Source: Uloborus plumipes
Lineage: Eukaryota; Arthropoda; Arachnida; Araneae; Uloboridae
Direction of reading: 5' to 3'
Assembly (NCBI GenBank): GCA_038373865.1
Contig: JAXGGA010000018.1
Coordinates: forward strand, 434,001 to 498,000
Length of the DNA stretch: 64,000 bases
Shown: positions 14,591 through 27,983 of the stretch, piece by piece
Position numbering within the stretch: position 1 is the stretch's first letter
Layout: every line of letters starts with the position of its first letter
Program-made: the position numbers and the translations under genes
The notes under the pieces: model-generated
Told to the model about the DNA's origin: nothing
What the model saw: the letters and a program-made list of their open reading frames with translations, nothing else
Database searches by the model: none

Positions 14591-17500
14591 CTAAATCACG
14601 ATTTAAGGTATTATTTTTTGATAAGTAATCGTTAGATTAAATAAAATGATCAGAAAAAATCATTCCACTTGAAATATGGTATGATTTTCAGACATTTTTA
14701 ATGCGTTGATTTTTACTGTGGGGATTAACTGTTCTATCCTTAATTTAATGTTGTTTTTTGAGAATAAATAACCATTTGCTACTTTCAACTTTTTATGTGT
14801 AAGGAAAATATTTTTAAATGTTCTTACGTTTATCAGGGATGCTTACAGCTACATATTAATGCGATTTTCAATTTGTAAAATATAACACGGTTATTGCTCC
14901 CTTTTGAACATTTTGGATAATTGTATATATTTCTCGGTCCTGCATTAATGCTATAATATTGCATTTGCGCCAATAAAACGATTTTATAACGTTAATTAGA
15001 AATCGTTTAAGTTTTATTTTACTATGTTTAACATTAAACCTAAATTAATAGCAGTTGAATGTTTAATATAAAGTTATAAAATTCGAATAACAGTGATTAA
15101 GTATTCAAAAATTTACTGTAAGGCAGTTAAATTATAGAATAAAGGACTTTTCGCTCCTGTGTGTGATAAATAAAAAGATAGAGGATAAATACAATCAAAA
15201 AGTGACTAAAGCGAGTTCCTGTTTATCCCAACTCATTAAAAAAACTATTTTTTTTTTTAAATATTGACCACAAATATACGTCTTACTTTATCCCTGCAAA
15301 ATATTTCAAAAATTGAAGAAAGTTTGTACAGTTTTTCTTACAAGTAGGTATATATTATTAAGTTTAGGATTTATTTAGGGGTTGAAGGTATGAATTAGGC
15401 ACACCTAAAGAAAAACTAATAATTCGAAACTACAACTCCATTGAAAACAATTCAATTAATTTTCACGATGAAACTCATTGAGAAAAAAAATCTGTCAGTA
15501 AAAAATGGAGACAAAAAAAAAAAAAAAATCACCACTTCCTCTATCAATTTTGAACCAGAGGTTAGATAACAATGCCCACTTTTTGTGATACAAAATGCGA
15601 ACTACACAATTGCACGAGAAAAAAGAAGAAAAACCATAGGAAAAAAAAAACTGAGATGGCAGAGTGTTGGAGGTGATTGAGAAAAATTAGAAGGGAAATG
15701 ATGCTCTAGCAGGTAGTTTGCCACTTCTAGAAACAAGTGCCTTCCCCGGAAATCATTTCGACATAGCATTTCAGACAAGGGGACCTACAGACGAACTATA
15801 ATTATTCTGCCGCATTTTTTCCCATCTTAGATACATTGTGGCAATATAAAAAGGAATCTTGATGTTATTTTGAGTTTGTGATTAAAATGCGCTTTACGTA
15901 AGAAAATAGTTGTGCATGGCTTTAAAAATAGATGTTGATAATTTTTTTGTGTGGCATTTCATCAGAATGCGTTCATATATATTTTAATTATAAAATATTT
16001 TAAGAACTGAGGATAAATTTTAAAAAGTCAAATCTTCTTTTTCTTTCTTTTTAAAAATTTAAAATTAACAAGTCAAGCACCATTTGAAGATAAAATTCAG
16101 ACACCACTGATTCGCTTTTTTTCTATTTTGCTTTTTGTTAATATAAGAAATAACTTAAATGTTTTAAATTATGTTTCACTTCTTGCTAGATTTTTGACAT
16201 GTTTGTTTAAAATCATGATGCAGTTTTCTGCGCATAATTTTTGTGAATTATTAAATTTACTGATCCAAATCTTAAGAAAAAAATTTATATGAGAGTAAAA
16301 CTTTTTAAGGGATGCTTTGTAGATACGGTTAGCTATAGCCAGCGAAGTTTGTTTCTGAACGTAACTATATGATACATTGTGTTCATTTCTATTTTAGGGA
16401 ATTCAAACTTGTCGACTCGGAAATATAATTAAATTACGTATTGAAGTTAATAAATGCGAAAAAATGCCTATGAAAGCAGTAATATTCAATTAAAATTTAA
16501 TTAAAAAATTAGAATATTACTTTTGTAATTCTTCGTATACGATTGTGTATGTGTTTGTTTTCTAAAAACTGACAGGGATAGTTGTTTTAAATTCTAAATC
16601 GTGTTTTGTGTACACTGGATATAAGTTTATCCTGATCAGGTCATTTAAATTTTGTTGGAAAAGAAGTTTTGAAACGGACTATTGTTACAGTATTTAACGC
16701 CTAAGAACACTATTTTACAGTAATGCATACCTAATTTATTTTTAAGCTTTAATGCGACTCCAAATGATGAAGTTAATATTAGTAATTATCAAACTCTGTT
16801 ACATAATTCTGCCAGTTATTGTACGAAATAAAAATTAATTTTAATGTCAAATTAATAAAAATAGAATATTTTTTACTACTATAAAACAGGATTTAAAAAA
16901 AAAACAGCATAAGATTTTATTTTTTAGTTTTTAAATAAAGAGCACCAGATATTTCAGTATGACTTTCGATGTGTAAAAAAAAGCGTTTTATTGCATTAAA
17001 TCTCTTTTTCTAGTTTTATGGGGTTTTTTTCAGAAGACATTCAGGTTAAGAGGTCTTTTTATAAAGTGTTTCATTATCATAAACTCAGGCACAACATTGT
17101 ATTTTTTTTAGCATGTTTGCTTTCCATTATAAAATTTTAATGTAATTTTTCGTTAGTATATCTTACTTCCTTTTTTAAGCTTCTTTACTGCTGTTTGTTA
17201 TTTCTTAAGAGTAAGCTAAACTAATGATTTCCTTTGCTTAAAAAGCAAAAAACATATAAGAAAATATTCACTGACCTTCTCTGTTCATGATTTGATAAGT
17301 TGTTAGGTTCCATATCGAGTGGATAAAATGAAAAATTAAATTTAATACTTCACCTTAGATACAAGGCTGTGCCTGAGCTTTGGAAGGTATTTAATAGATA
17401 GATTAAAAGTGGCGATTACTTTACTTAAAAGTGGTTTTTTATAAATAAAAAGTAAAAATTACTCATATTTTCTAAAAATATTATTTTGCGTATTTATTGA

Positions 17501-20500
17501 ATTAGAGAAGGCTACATAATTTGGTTTTAATGTATATAAATCATATGGAGGTGACACACACACTTTTTTGTTTTTTCAGTCAGGAATTTTCATGTTTTGT
17601 GCTTCTTAAAAATAGATATATTTCTCATTAATTATGAATTATTTATATAATCTTCATTCATATTAAAATAATAATAACAAATGACAGTAGATACTACTTA
17701 TAATCGTTCAGTTAGTTTTTGCGAAAATTGTGTGTCTCATCACATTTCTGCACTTAACGCACTGTGTATTTCAAGTAGTACTGTGTGTGTGTGGACATGA
17801 TATAGTCATTATGAAATAAATTGCATCTGAAAGTTAAAGCAATATTTTATTTTGGAGATGTAATGTGCTTTTGTAATGCGATGTCTGATTGCATTAAAAA
17901 TGATTGGTTTTGATTGATAGTAGATATATATTCTGAGGAAATGTTTGCAATTTGCGCTACTTTAAAAAGTAAATTATATGTAATATTTATTTAAAGAAAT
18001 AAAACAAAAAGCGAGTTGATAGAAAAATCTTTTAATTATTTTTTAACTTGTACAAAATAGCTTCAGATATAAATAATTAATTTGCATTAAATTTAATTGA
18101 GCTCTTATAAAAATTAGAAATATTTACCTATTTGGCGGAGCTTTTGTCTGTGATATACTTTTATTAAAATGCATCTTACCTTGCTCTAAATTTGCCTTGT
18201 AGTATCCCAAACGACTAACAGTAGCTTTTATCGATAAGGGGAGAAATGCACTTACTTGATTGATTTCACAATTTAAGGAGAAAATGACTTCATGACTAAA
18301 ATTCTCATGTTCATAACTATTACAAATCAAATTGCTTAACCAGTAAATAAAATGGAGAATGGAATATGGTATGTTCTTCTGAAGGTTAACATTTTGATTT
18401 GTCTAGATATTTTTTGAAAATTTAATGGTGATATTTGATAATTCTTCAAGATTTAATAAATCTTGAGGAAGGTCAAAATGTGCGTAATAGATAATCGAGA
18501 ATAATTATCATTTAGGTCCCTCAAGTATATTTTTTAATATATTTTGGGATGTATCAAAAATAAATTTTCAGTGGAAATTTTCTATATAAAATTCGACAAC
18601 ATTCCATAGTATATTTTTTATTTTTCTTGTCGATAATTAACAATATAATTCTAGAAATGGTTTACTTATACACAAATTTTAGTAATATTTATTTTGTTGA
18701 AGAATCTTACATTAATTTTAGTTAGTAATAACCTAATGTTGGGCTGTTTCACAAAAAAGGAGGGGGGGGGGAGAATATTTTTATCAAATTTTTACTCAAA
18801 ATTGTGACTTTTAAGTTGGTGCACACATTTTCAAATAATAAACTTCAATTAATATATATTTATTAAAGTTCGACTTTAACTATAGAAAATGCAAAATTTA
18901 AATAAGTTGTAAAAACATTTACATTGTTAATAACCAAAAAAAAGTTATTGTGGAAATATTTTCAACGAATTTCAGTTTAAAGCACTTACGGTTGATCTTT
19001 CTGTTACATTATGGAAAACAAATCATACTTTAAAAGTTTAGAGCGGCACGCATCGGAAATAAAGAAATTAGTAAAAATATCTGTGAAACACATTAACTCT
19101 TATTTTTTCTGTCTGCATCAAGCTATTTTCAATCAAAATTGAGTTTTTTTTTAAGCTAGCTATGTATCAACATGCTTTCGAATGAAAGTTTTGTTTAATA
19201 TCTTAAATGACAAACGCAGAAAACTGCACCAATTACTTCTGCTTGTGTGATAGTAGTAATTTATTATTCAGAACATGGACGAAAAGCGATGAACATTCAT
19301 TGTTTAACAGCAAACAATGCAGTGATAATGAAGGATTAAAGATATCTCAAGGTCGAGGTCATTAGTAATTATAAATATTAAGAGTCTATTGAAGGTCAAG
19401 GAGATAAGATGAATCTTAAATAACTATATGTCATTATATTTAAGAATACTGTTCATGTTCTAGAGGTTTGCAAACACCAGCAAAGAGCAATGGACACACT
19501 CACTAATATCTTTCTATGTGATAAATGAACTCGAAGGGAGACAAAAAACTTCAAGTTAAGAATCAAATACAAATCCAAACCAATGTGGGTAGTCCTCAAA
19601 TTAAAAACTTTACATACATATAGTTATGAGTTCAACTAGCAAGAATTGCGAACGAAGTTTTATTTTTCTTGCTTTTACATTTCAAAATTGATAAAGTAAA
19701 AAAGGCCCGTTTAATTTTGTCTCAATTTGACCCAAACTGAGAAGATTTATAATAGTATCTTGAATATTTGTTTGTTTGAAGTTAATACAAACAATAATAC
19801 ATGCAAAATTCTGCAACAGGATTCCTTAAAAACAGATTTCCGTAATGAGAATACAAATTTTTAGTATTTAAAAAAACAGTTTATTCACGCATTTACGTGG
19901 AATTTCTTTTTAATTAAGAAATAAGCTTCATTATTGGTACTTTTGCTATTCTGAAATTTACTAAAAACGGTTTTTCTCTCGATGGTAAATCTAAACGTAA
20001 ATGGAGAAATGTCGATTTGAGAACTACTGTACTTAGTCATGTTTTTTTTTAAAGGTTTCGAAATGAATTAATACTATCTCTACTAATTCTCACTTATCTA
20101 AAATCTAAAAATCTATGCTAATCTTGTCGCAAAAGTGTGCGTTTGGTTTTATTATATATATAGTTATTCGTTTTCGTTAAACAAATAGTTACAAAATTTT
20201 GAATTTTTGCTTATTAAATTCAGAATTTAAAAAAAAACCGAGAGTTCTTTGTTGGTAACTCATAAAAAAAAATCCATAGAAATATTTCGTTAAACAAAGA
20301 GTTCTATAAACATCATTCGTAAAGTACAAAATTTTGAATTTTTTACCTTCCACATATCGAAGTTTTAGCACGGAAAACTGCTTCCCTACGACATCATATA
20401 ACATTTGCTAAGTATGTACGTTTGACTTACAGCTTGTAATAAGTTTTAAAACGATTTAAAACACGTTAAAGTCACGTTTACTGAACTCCTTTAAAATAAT

Positions 20501-20695
20501 AAAATAATTATTATATATGCTTAAGGAGGACATTTCAAAAATAGCGCATTTCATTCAATCAAAATAAGTAAAAAAAATAAATAAAATACGGACTTCATGC
20601 TTGTTATCAGAAACTAAACCAAAATTCATTCAGAAAACATTTTTGCTGAGCTTTAAATAGTTTATCGCATTGTAATTTTACACGTTTTCTTTCAA
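14591..20695. other. AT-rich non-coding, probable intron
   Basis: Very A/T-rich with no supported gene or TIR element. G10 at 18762-18771. Confidence 0.55.
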
Positions 20696-20852
20696 TCAAG
20701 TAACACACATTTTCCAAGGAAACGCGCACAGCTCCGTCAGCGCTAATCTGGCAATCGGGTTTAGCTGTTCGGCAACAACACTCTGCAGTGTAAGCGAATT
20801 TAAGGCACCCGCCATTCCATGCACTATTAGTTTTTTGGCAATCTCTTGTTCC
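20696..20852 (-). CDS. Weak candidate terminal exon, unknown protein
   Basis: Seen: on the minus strand a good acceptor (GTTTATTCCAG|GGAAC) opens a frame of about 52 codons that ends at a stop at 20696. Its base and codon composition is balanced, unlike the A/T-rich flanks. The peptide contains stretches such as EQEIAKKLIVHG and NPIARLALTELC and is rich in Leu and Ala. I recognise no family. It cannot be the missing SAM exon: the upstream donor is phase 0, whereas this acceptor leaves one base of a split codon, and no SAM residues are present. No AATAAA was seen close downstream. It could equally be a conserved non-coding island or an old transposon fragment. Confidence 0.2.
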
Positions 20853-21006
20853 CTGGAATAAACATGGGATCGTTTTTTCTTATCAGAAGGAGAATACAAT
20901 GTTTTTAAATTTGCTTGGGTTTTGAATTGTTAGTAATAATCGGTTTTAATAATTGGGGAATGTTTCTAAACTGTTTTTTAAACTAATTACTTGCAGCCGC
21001 ACATAA

Positions 21007-22149
21007 CACTAGTCGACAAATTTTCACTTTTTTTCCCTAACAAAGATGAAATTAACTGTTTTTAAATAATTTTGCAGTGTAGAATTCAAAAATAATAGTA
21101 AAAAAGCTGCAGCACGTACAGTTTTTTTGTTATGAATTTCTAAAAAGTACTGAACATAACTGAAAAAACAGATAAAACACACCATTTTTCAAGACGAAAG
21201 AATCGTAATATTAACTCCAAACTTTTTTTGAAGTTTCAAGAGAGACTTAAAGTTTAAAATCATGACCACTAATAGCAAAGAAGGGGTTCTTAGGGGGGTG
21301 TACCCCCTAAAAATGAGCAAAAAATCAACAAAAATGATCTTTTAATTCTTGTTCTTTTTAAATGACGTTTTAAAAAAAAAAATTCGATGTAAAATCAGAG
21401 GATAGGACCCCCTCCTATGATTCCTACGTCCGAAAAAATTTTCGCGCTGTAAAAAATAAAAAAAATTAAAAACCGATTTTATGACTGCCGCACGCTAAAT
21501 ACGAGACACATCGCAGGTCTTCAGAATGGTTGCGTATTCTTTCTGGTTCTTATGTAAAATTATCTCCAAAATCCAAATATAGCCCCTTTCCTCTCCATCA
21601 CTCTCCACTTTTTGCCGAAAGCCTCCCCCCCCCGCCCCCTCTGATACTGCGTGATACTGATGAAGCGTGTGTCAGTCTTAAGATCTTTTTTTTTTTCTTT
21701 TTTTTTTAAATTTTATTTTACAGCGCGAAAATTTTTTTGGGCATAGGAATAATAGAAGGGGGTCTTATACTCTGATTTTACACCAGAAAAAAAATTTAAA
21801 ACGTCATATTAAAGAAACCAGAATAAAAAGATACTTTTTCATGATTTTTTGCATATTTTGAGGGGATACACTCCCCTCGTCCCCTCTTTTTGTTATCGGT
21901 GGTCATGATTTCGGAGTTTGAGTCTCCCTTCACCTCCAAAAAAATTTAGGATTCAATATTTTGCTCCTTTTCCCTCCAAAAATAGGCTTTTGGTGTGAAA
22001 ATCATAAAAAATAGTAAAAAATTATTTTTTTTATTACGGAAAATTGAGACGTGGTGGGACTTTTTTACTTGCAGGTATTTAAATAACTATATGAATACGT
22101 AATAAAAATAATAATTTGGTTGTTGTTAGTGAACCACTGTCGACCAGTG
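21007..22149. mobile_element. Non-autonomous TIR element with TAA target duplication (PIF/Harbinger-like or related)
   Basis: Ends are inverted: left CACTAGTCGACAAATTTTCA, right (reverse complement) CACTGGTCGACAGTGGTTCA. Both are flanked by TAA (21004-21006 and 22150-22152). Inside, long imperfect arms about 250 bp each (roughly 21208-21470 against 21700-21964) surround a ~230 bp spacer. Shared arm landmarks are ATCATGACC/GGTCATGAT, the AGGGGTT-type G-run, TTACACC/TGTAAAATCAGA and GCGCTGTAAAA/TTTTACAGCGCG. No transposase ORF is present. A TWA duplication suits PIF/Harbinger, but a TA-duplicating superfamily is not excluded. Confidence 0.7.
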
Positions 22150-22152
22150 TAA

Positions 22153-23580
22153 TCAGAGGAGTACGGAACTAAATGATTTTCTCAGAGTCAAACTATTACG
22201 AAACTGTTAAATTTTTAACATGTAAACGGTTGCACGACCCCTCCCCCCCCCCCATATAAAAAAGGAATGGATTTTTTTTTACTGCATATGTATTCATCTA
22301 CAACATTTAAAATTTTATTGCATATGTACTTCGAAGCATAATCATATCAAAGTAAAACTACTATAAATCTGGTGGATGACTTTTTTTAAGATGAGAAAGA
22401 ATTTTGAACATGCAACGGAGACTGTGCACTCAATGTATGAAACCCCAAAGTTATAATTTTAACAAACGTTTGCATAAACGGATAGAAGCATTGAAATGTG
22501 ATTTTTCATTTTATTTGATTGTCATTAAAAATATTAAAATATAACGGAAACTATAATATTTTTTAAACAGTTCAAAGCTTTTTTATAAATTTATCGTTAG
22601 AGTAGACATCAATAAAAAAACCCAAAATTTCGATTAATTAATTTGGAAAAATATTTATTTAAAATGAAATGTAGTTTATACATACATGCAATGTAGGTCT
22701 TTTTAACAATGCACCATAACTATAACAAGATGTTAGATTTGAACTAGAATTTGTAAACAACCGAAGATAATCATTGACACGCAATGTTCAATCTGATTTA
22801 CTTAAAATTTTCTTCAAATACATCTGCGAATATTAGGTTGAAAAGAGCATGAAACAAAAATATCCTTAGTATCAAAAATTTTAAGAAGCTTCGATGGCTA
22901 AAATTTCTTGAAATTTTTGGTGTTTTCATTCATAATACATGAAGACTCATTTTTAGCTGTTTAAAAAATTAAGTGCCAATTTCTTCTTTTTTTTTTTTTT
23001 TTGAAAGAGACTACTCCTATATGCAGGGCCTAATTTCTAACAAAAGAAACGTGAGAGCTTTATAGTCTTCTAAAATTTATTTTTCTTAATAACCCGAATT
23101 TCATCTAATTCGAAGAAATTCAGATAAAATTGAAAAGAAAATACAGCAGCGGAGCAGTCATGTAAATTAATACCTGCCCATATCTCCTGTTAATACCCCG
23201 TTATTTAGCATTACTTTGTGAGCTATTTTCTGTTTGTATCTTAACATAATAATCAACCCCTTAATCCCAAAGAAAAACTTTTTTTAAGGATTTAGTAATA
23301 TTGCTTTTTATTAACGGTTAGCATAAAATCGTTATCGATGAACATTTTGATTAAAAATAAGTCAATTTTTTAATGTTTTATTTAGAAATAGTTAAATTAT
23401 GATGAATAAAAACAAATTACTGTATTAGTGAAGTCATGTTGAAAATTAACGCTGTTATACTTCGTCATATATTATCATTCCCGTTTTACCACCGGCTTTT
23501 ACATTTCTAATCAAAAATGTTCCAATTATTTTCAACGTAGCTTACTCACTCTTCAAACTTCTGAAGAATTTAGTTTAAAA
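22153..23580. other. AT-rich non-coding, probable intron
   Basis: Includes C11 (22243-22253) and a T-run near 22986-23002. Nothing else recognised. Confidence 0.55.
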
Positions 23581-24360
23581 AAAGTACAGAAGCATGCCAA
23601 AGAAATCGAGTCAAAATAATTGCATTCGGGAGAAAACCAGCTTGAAATTTAATTAACTTCCCGCTAAACTTTTTTCTCTCCTCCTTGCTTGAATGATGCT
23701 TGCAATTCAATTGTTGCTTCAGTAAGATATCATTTCTGTGGTGAGTAAAACGTTGTAAAAGCATCAAGGCTCAGTTGAGACGAAACGTCTCAAATGAAGC
23801 ACTCATTACTCAATTGAATGGACCTGACTCTACGGACATTGACACGCTATTGTTCATTAAAGGTTATCATTACTTTGTCACAAATAACTGTCCAGACTCC
23901 TGATTGAAGTTATACCGATACTTGAGTATTACAATCGTCATTGATATTGACCTCATTTGGCCTGGTACTCGCCCCATTTATTGGCATACAAGGTCAATAC
24001 AACCGGACCCAACTGCCACTCCCTTTAATTAATACAGATTCTTAAAATGTAGGGTGGATAGAGTTGACCTAAAACATCTATTGACGTTTCAGGAAAGCTC
24101 TAGGCCACAAAAGTGCGCGGCTGCAGATAAAATGCCACTTCGCTTTGTATCATGTTCCAGCTACTGCCATGAAATTAAATAAACACCAGAAAGGGTCAAA
24201 CGAAGTAATGGGAAAGCGAATGTCCCGCGGCAGCTTTCGTCTTGTGCGTACTATTTATTCCACCGTTCTTAAGATCAGATACCTTTTCAACTGGTTTCAT
24301 TAAACGATTTGGAGTAAATACTCATTTCCATCACCGTTGAATACCCCGACAACGTTAAAT
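23580..24360. other. Balanced-composition island
   Basis: G/C-richer, non-repetitive block containing the TTGAGACG palindrome and TTTAATTAATAC homeodomain-like core (about 24025). No coding potential recognised. About 3 kb downstream of the SAM exon in gene orientation. Confidence 0.35.
23775..23793. repeat. Perfect 8-bp-arm palindrome
   Basis: TTGAGACGAAACGTCTCAA: 8-bp arms around AAA, in an island (about 23580-24360) richer in G/C than its flanks. It could be a binding site; nothing else supports function. Confidence 0.6.
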
Positions 24361-24768
24361 TATGACGCTTTATTTGTGGGTTCTATAAAACGCACTAAAT
24401 ACAGTGTGCAGCAAAGGCAACAGATCATGTTCATATTAAGCGCCCAAGCAGTGGCGTACCCAAAAATTAATTTTTGGGTATTGCATATCATTGATGCAAC
24501 AACTATCAATACTCTTATCAGGCAATGGGGGGCTTTCCGGTTCGTAAACAACAGCTTTGCGGTTTGCAAACAATAGCTTTTAAAGATAGGTTATCTCCGG
24601 GAAACTTCATACAACTTTCTCCAGTTTTTCTAAATAAAAAAAAAATACTGAGACCATCTAAGGGAAAAACTTTTACTATTTTTTACAAACAGAGCTGGTT
24701 TCATAAAAACAGACAGCTTTATTTATATGCTCTTCTCCAAAATACACTTAACATATTCACTATGTATA

Positions 24769-25130
24769 CACTGTTAAAAATTCTGGTAGCTTTTACGGTA
24801 AATGTTACTGTAAAATGTAGCGTTTACCGTATAGAAATTTTTTACAGTGAATTGTACCGATACAGTTGATCACCACGTAACTTACTGTGAGATGCAGATG
24901 ACACCTTATTTCCGCTCTCCTGATGTGTCTCATCTGCTACCGTGGATAGTAAAGCAATATGAAAAAAATGGGTCCCATGTTCAATCCTTGTCGTTCGCAT
25001 CTCGCGCTTTTTAATTCTCGTTTTCTCTTCAGGAAAATTTTACAGTAAAAAAAAAAATACGGTAAAAGTTACTGTCAACATGGATGCGAGTAACTTTTGC
25101 TGTAAAATTTCAGGAAAATTTTTAACAGTG
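24769..25130. mobile_element. TA-flanked MITE, CACTGTTAAAAATT termini
   Basis: The 362-bp element begins CACTGTTAAAAATT and ends with its exact reverse complement. It is flanked by TA at 24767-24768 and 25131-25132. Subterminal segments contain repeated TTTTACGGTAA / TTACTGTAAAA blocks in both orientations. TA duplication and end sequence suggest a Tc1/mariner-superfamily derivative. No coding capacity: an ORF ending at 24869 only runs into the left end. Confidence 0.75.
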
Positions 25131-25132
25131 TA

Positions 25133-27220
25133 GCGTATAGATACATTGTTTCCTGAAAATTTGCAAACTTTTTTATTTTAATATACTTCTAAGATTTTTT
25201 AAAAATTCATATGCATTGTATACGTTTTAAATAATTTCACAAGATTAGATGGTTGAAAAAACTATTTTAAATATTCTGTACTCATTTTTATGCAATATAC
25301 CTACAATGTAACAACAGGCCTACTTTGGTAATACTTTTCGTCACGGCGACCTTTCAGCATAATGGCTTAAAATTGATTGTTTTAATTAAAAATAAAGGTT
25401 ACTATTTTAAAAAATGACTATCTTAAAAGTATGTACTGTACACTACTAGCTGAAAGTTTGAATTTTCATGTTAGTTAAGGACAGCGAAGGGTCAAGAGAA
25501 GACAAACAATAGGAAAACATCAGAAATCATGAGGCAAGATTTTACTGACTAAAACAAAGGCAGAACTAGTGAAACCAAGAATTTTTCAATAATTAACGTC
25601 AATCAATGGTTTTAAATCATGAATTGATTTAATGCGCTGATTTAAATAATTGAAACCTCGTTTTTGGCTGATTTTTGGTTTAATCTATTTACTCAGAGTT
25701 TTTGATCTTCTTAGTTTATAGTGTTTTACATAGTTTCCTCTATTTACTGAGAGATGTTCACCCGGAATTCTGCGGCAATAGTCAGGAAGTTTCTCTAAAA
25801 ACCAATACAAAACCAACTGATTGATACTAGTTTTAAATGAATTCTATCTCTGAAACCAGTTTAAATAGCTTCTATTAAACGCTGCTCATAACCTGAAGTG
25901 CTTTGAAGAACACATAAAGTAAATCATGCTCAAAATTATTTAATAAAACTGTCTCTAGAAGTTACAAAGAAGTCATTCTTTAGCGGTGTAGATAAAAAAA
26001 AAGCCGAGTAACTAACCTGCAATGAACAAGAAATGTGTTTTAAACAATCTATATTTGTTCAAAAGTGATTTCACTGAATTGCACTGCTTAAAGGCATCGT
26101 CTAAGGGTTGAAACGTTTTTTTAAATGTGACAGTGATGTTTTGAAATTTTATACTGCAAACAAATGACTAAGGGTGTAATTGTTTTAACATATTGGTTGA
26201 TCGCATATTTTTTTGTGTCACTTTTACCTTCTTAAACTTAGCAAATATAAAACAAATATAAAACAATGATTTTAATAATGAAATTATAATTATATGGCGT
26301 TATTCGCAATTCGTGCGGTATTTTTTGCTATGATAGTACGAATTAAAGTGCAAAAATCTAAAAATAAATTAATGCCTTTTTTTCTTTTAAAATGCTCGCT
26401 AAAAGAACTTCAATAGTTATAAGTTGGTATGAGTCTTGCTGATAATATTTTCATCATTTTTAAACGAGTTGTATGAATTCAATTGAGTAATAAAAATAAA
26501 TAATATTTGATAAACTAGAAAAAAGAGCTGTGATCTGGGAGAACACATTATTGGGTTGGATCATGTCCCAAGAGCAAAAGTTTACCTGTAAACATGTTTT
26601 TCATCTCTTTGACTAATTATGACAGCAATTTGTACTTGTGCTTTTACATTATGGCTTAAATTACGAACACAACTAATACATTTTCTTCCTTTTACAATTT
26701 ATATTTTACGCAAATCCACAACTATTTCCGAAACATTCATTGAAAATAGAAAGTTAAAAGTTAAGCTTGCATTTCATAATGGCTTCAGGTCCATACTGAA
26801 AGGCCATTGATTTGGTTAAACTAAACATTTCTGCTTTTTTTTCAGTCTAATACTGTTAATAGTTTGAATAATTAAATTGCGTTGAAAAATTCTGTTTAAC
26901 AGAAACATTATTAATTTGAAACTGATTATATTTAAAAAACAAATCTTTGAACCAATACAAACGAACAGGCAAAATAGCTCTTCCGAAGCTCTCAGAAGCA
27001 AACCGCAGTATCTTGAATACGTTATTTCACATTAAGAAATTACTAGGCAAAAATGACAACTATGCAATAAATGTTTTTGTCTTACCCACAAATGAATTCC
27101 TGCTGTGAGACAATCTCGGATTGTCTTTTCGTAATGAAAAACTCAGTATTCTATCAATTACTTGGTATTAACTTTCTGAGCTTGAAGTTAATATAATACT
27201 TTGACAAAATCGAAACTTAC
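25133..27220 (-). other. Intron immediately 3' of the SAM exon
   Basis: It begins at the GTAAGT donor (27220). It is A/T-rich, and I could not see a following SAM exon (expected to read into an acidic-Asp-Gly, Leu-rich, then KLGP-like segment) here or elsewhere down to position 1. Confidence 0.6.
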
Positions 27221-27983
27221 CTCTGCGTATTCAGTACACGCCTCGACTGATGACACAAATTTGACCACATCATCAACAGTCCAGTGCGACAGCTCACTAG
27301 CTTCAGACTGACCCGAACACGATTTGTCAACGCAAAGGGATACACACCGCAAACGTTCTGAGTTCAGTATTTTAGGAGAAGTCCTTGATGAAGACGTAGG
27401 TGACGAATGCATTCTTTTGTCTAGTAAAGTCAACCAAGATGGCCTAGAGCCACTGACTGAAGAAGTCCTAAGATTTCCTGGGCAATCGCCACCTATTGCT
27501 AAAGCTGCTTCTGCCTCAGATTGCAGAAGATCACGACAGTCCCTAATATCCCGACCATTACCAGGCTCCAGTTTTGGTCTCTTGATATTGGCAACTGTTA
27601 GATCTAGTGGATCGTGGCGGTTTTCACCGTCGGCACTTCTTTTGACTGCTCCTTTCAAGTAATTTTCCAATTGCGAGGCACTTTGAGCACTAGCAGTCCG
27701 AACTAGATTCAGTAAAGTTTGAGATGAAGAAAAGTCTGAGATTCCACAAGATACAACACCGGGGTTAATAACCGAATTGTTACTACTAACATTGTTATTG
27801 TTATTTCTGTTTTCGTGAAGAGTTGGCGATATTTGATTGTCAACTTTTCGGTTTAAGCCAGCTGATAAACAACCACTTCCATTGCCTTCTACGTCCATAT
27901 TCCTCACCATAAACGGAGTATTGCAACCTTTGTAGGCAAAGGTAGATTCAAATCCTCGAACCAGTCCATTACTCATGGGAAAG
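27221..27983 (-). CDS. Coding exon of a SAM-domain nuclear protein (polyhomeotic/SCM/SAMD7-11-type SAM), partial
   Basis: Seen: an open frame from ATG at 27976 gives 252 codons up to a perfect donor (GCAGAG|GTAAGT, GT at 27219-27220, phase 0). It is preceded by an acceptor (TTCTATTTTAG, AG at 27984-27985), so the exon spans 27983-27221. Residues 57-67 are an Asn-rich linker; 123-127 read PLDLT, the CtBP-binding motif type; 132-135 are basic KRPK, a possible nuclear signal; 190-202 are Ser/Thr-rich. Residues 231-252 (WTVDDVVKF, then CTEYAE) match helix 1 and the start of helix 2 of the SAM class found in Ph, SCM, L(3)mbt and SAMD7/11 proteins, which polymerise or pair in Polycomb-type repressors. 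The rest of the SAM domain must lie in the next exon. The frame is open through the acceptor, so ATG 27976 (C at -3, weak context) may be the start or just an internal Met. Codons after 27221 are intron read-through. Domain call is firm; family member is not. Confidence 0.87.

Noticed and set aside
24525..24869. 114-codon plus-strand ORF
   Set aside because: It runs into the left end of the TA-flanked MITE and is low complexity, with no domain.
27324..27662. 112-codon plus-strand ORF
   Set aside because: It is the antisense shadow of the SAM exon.
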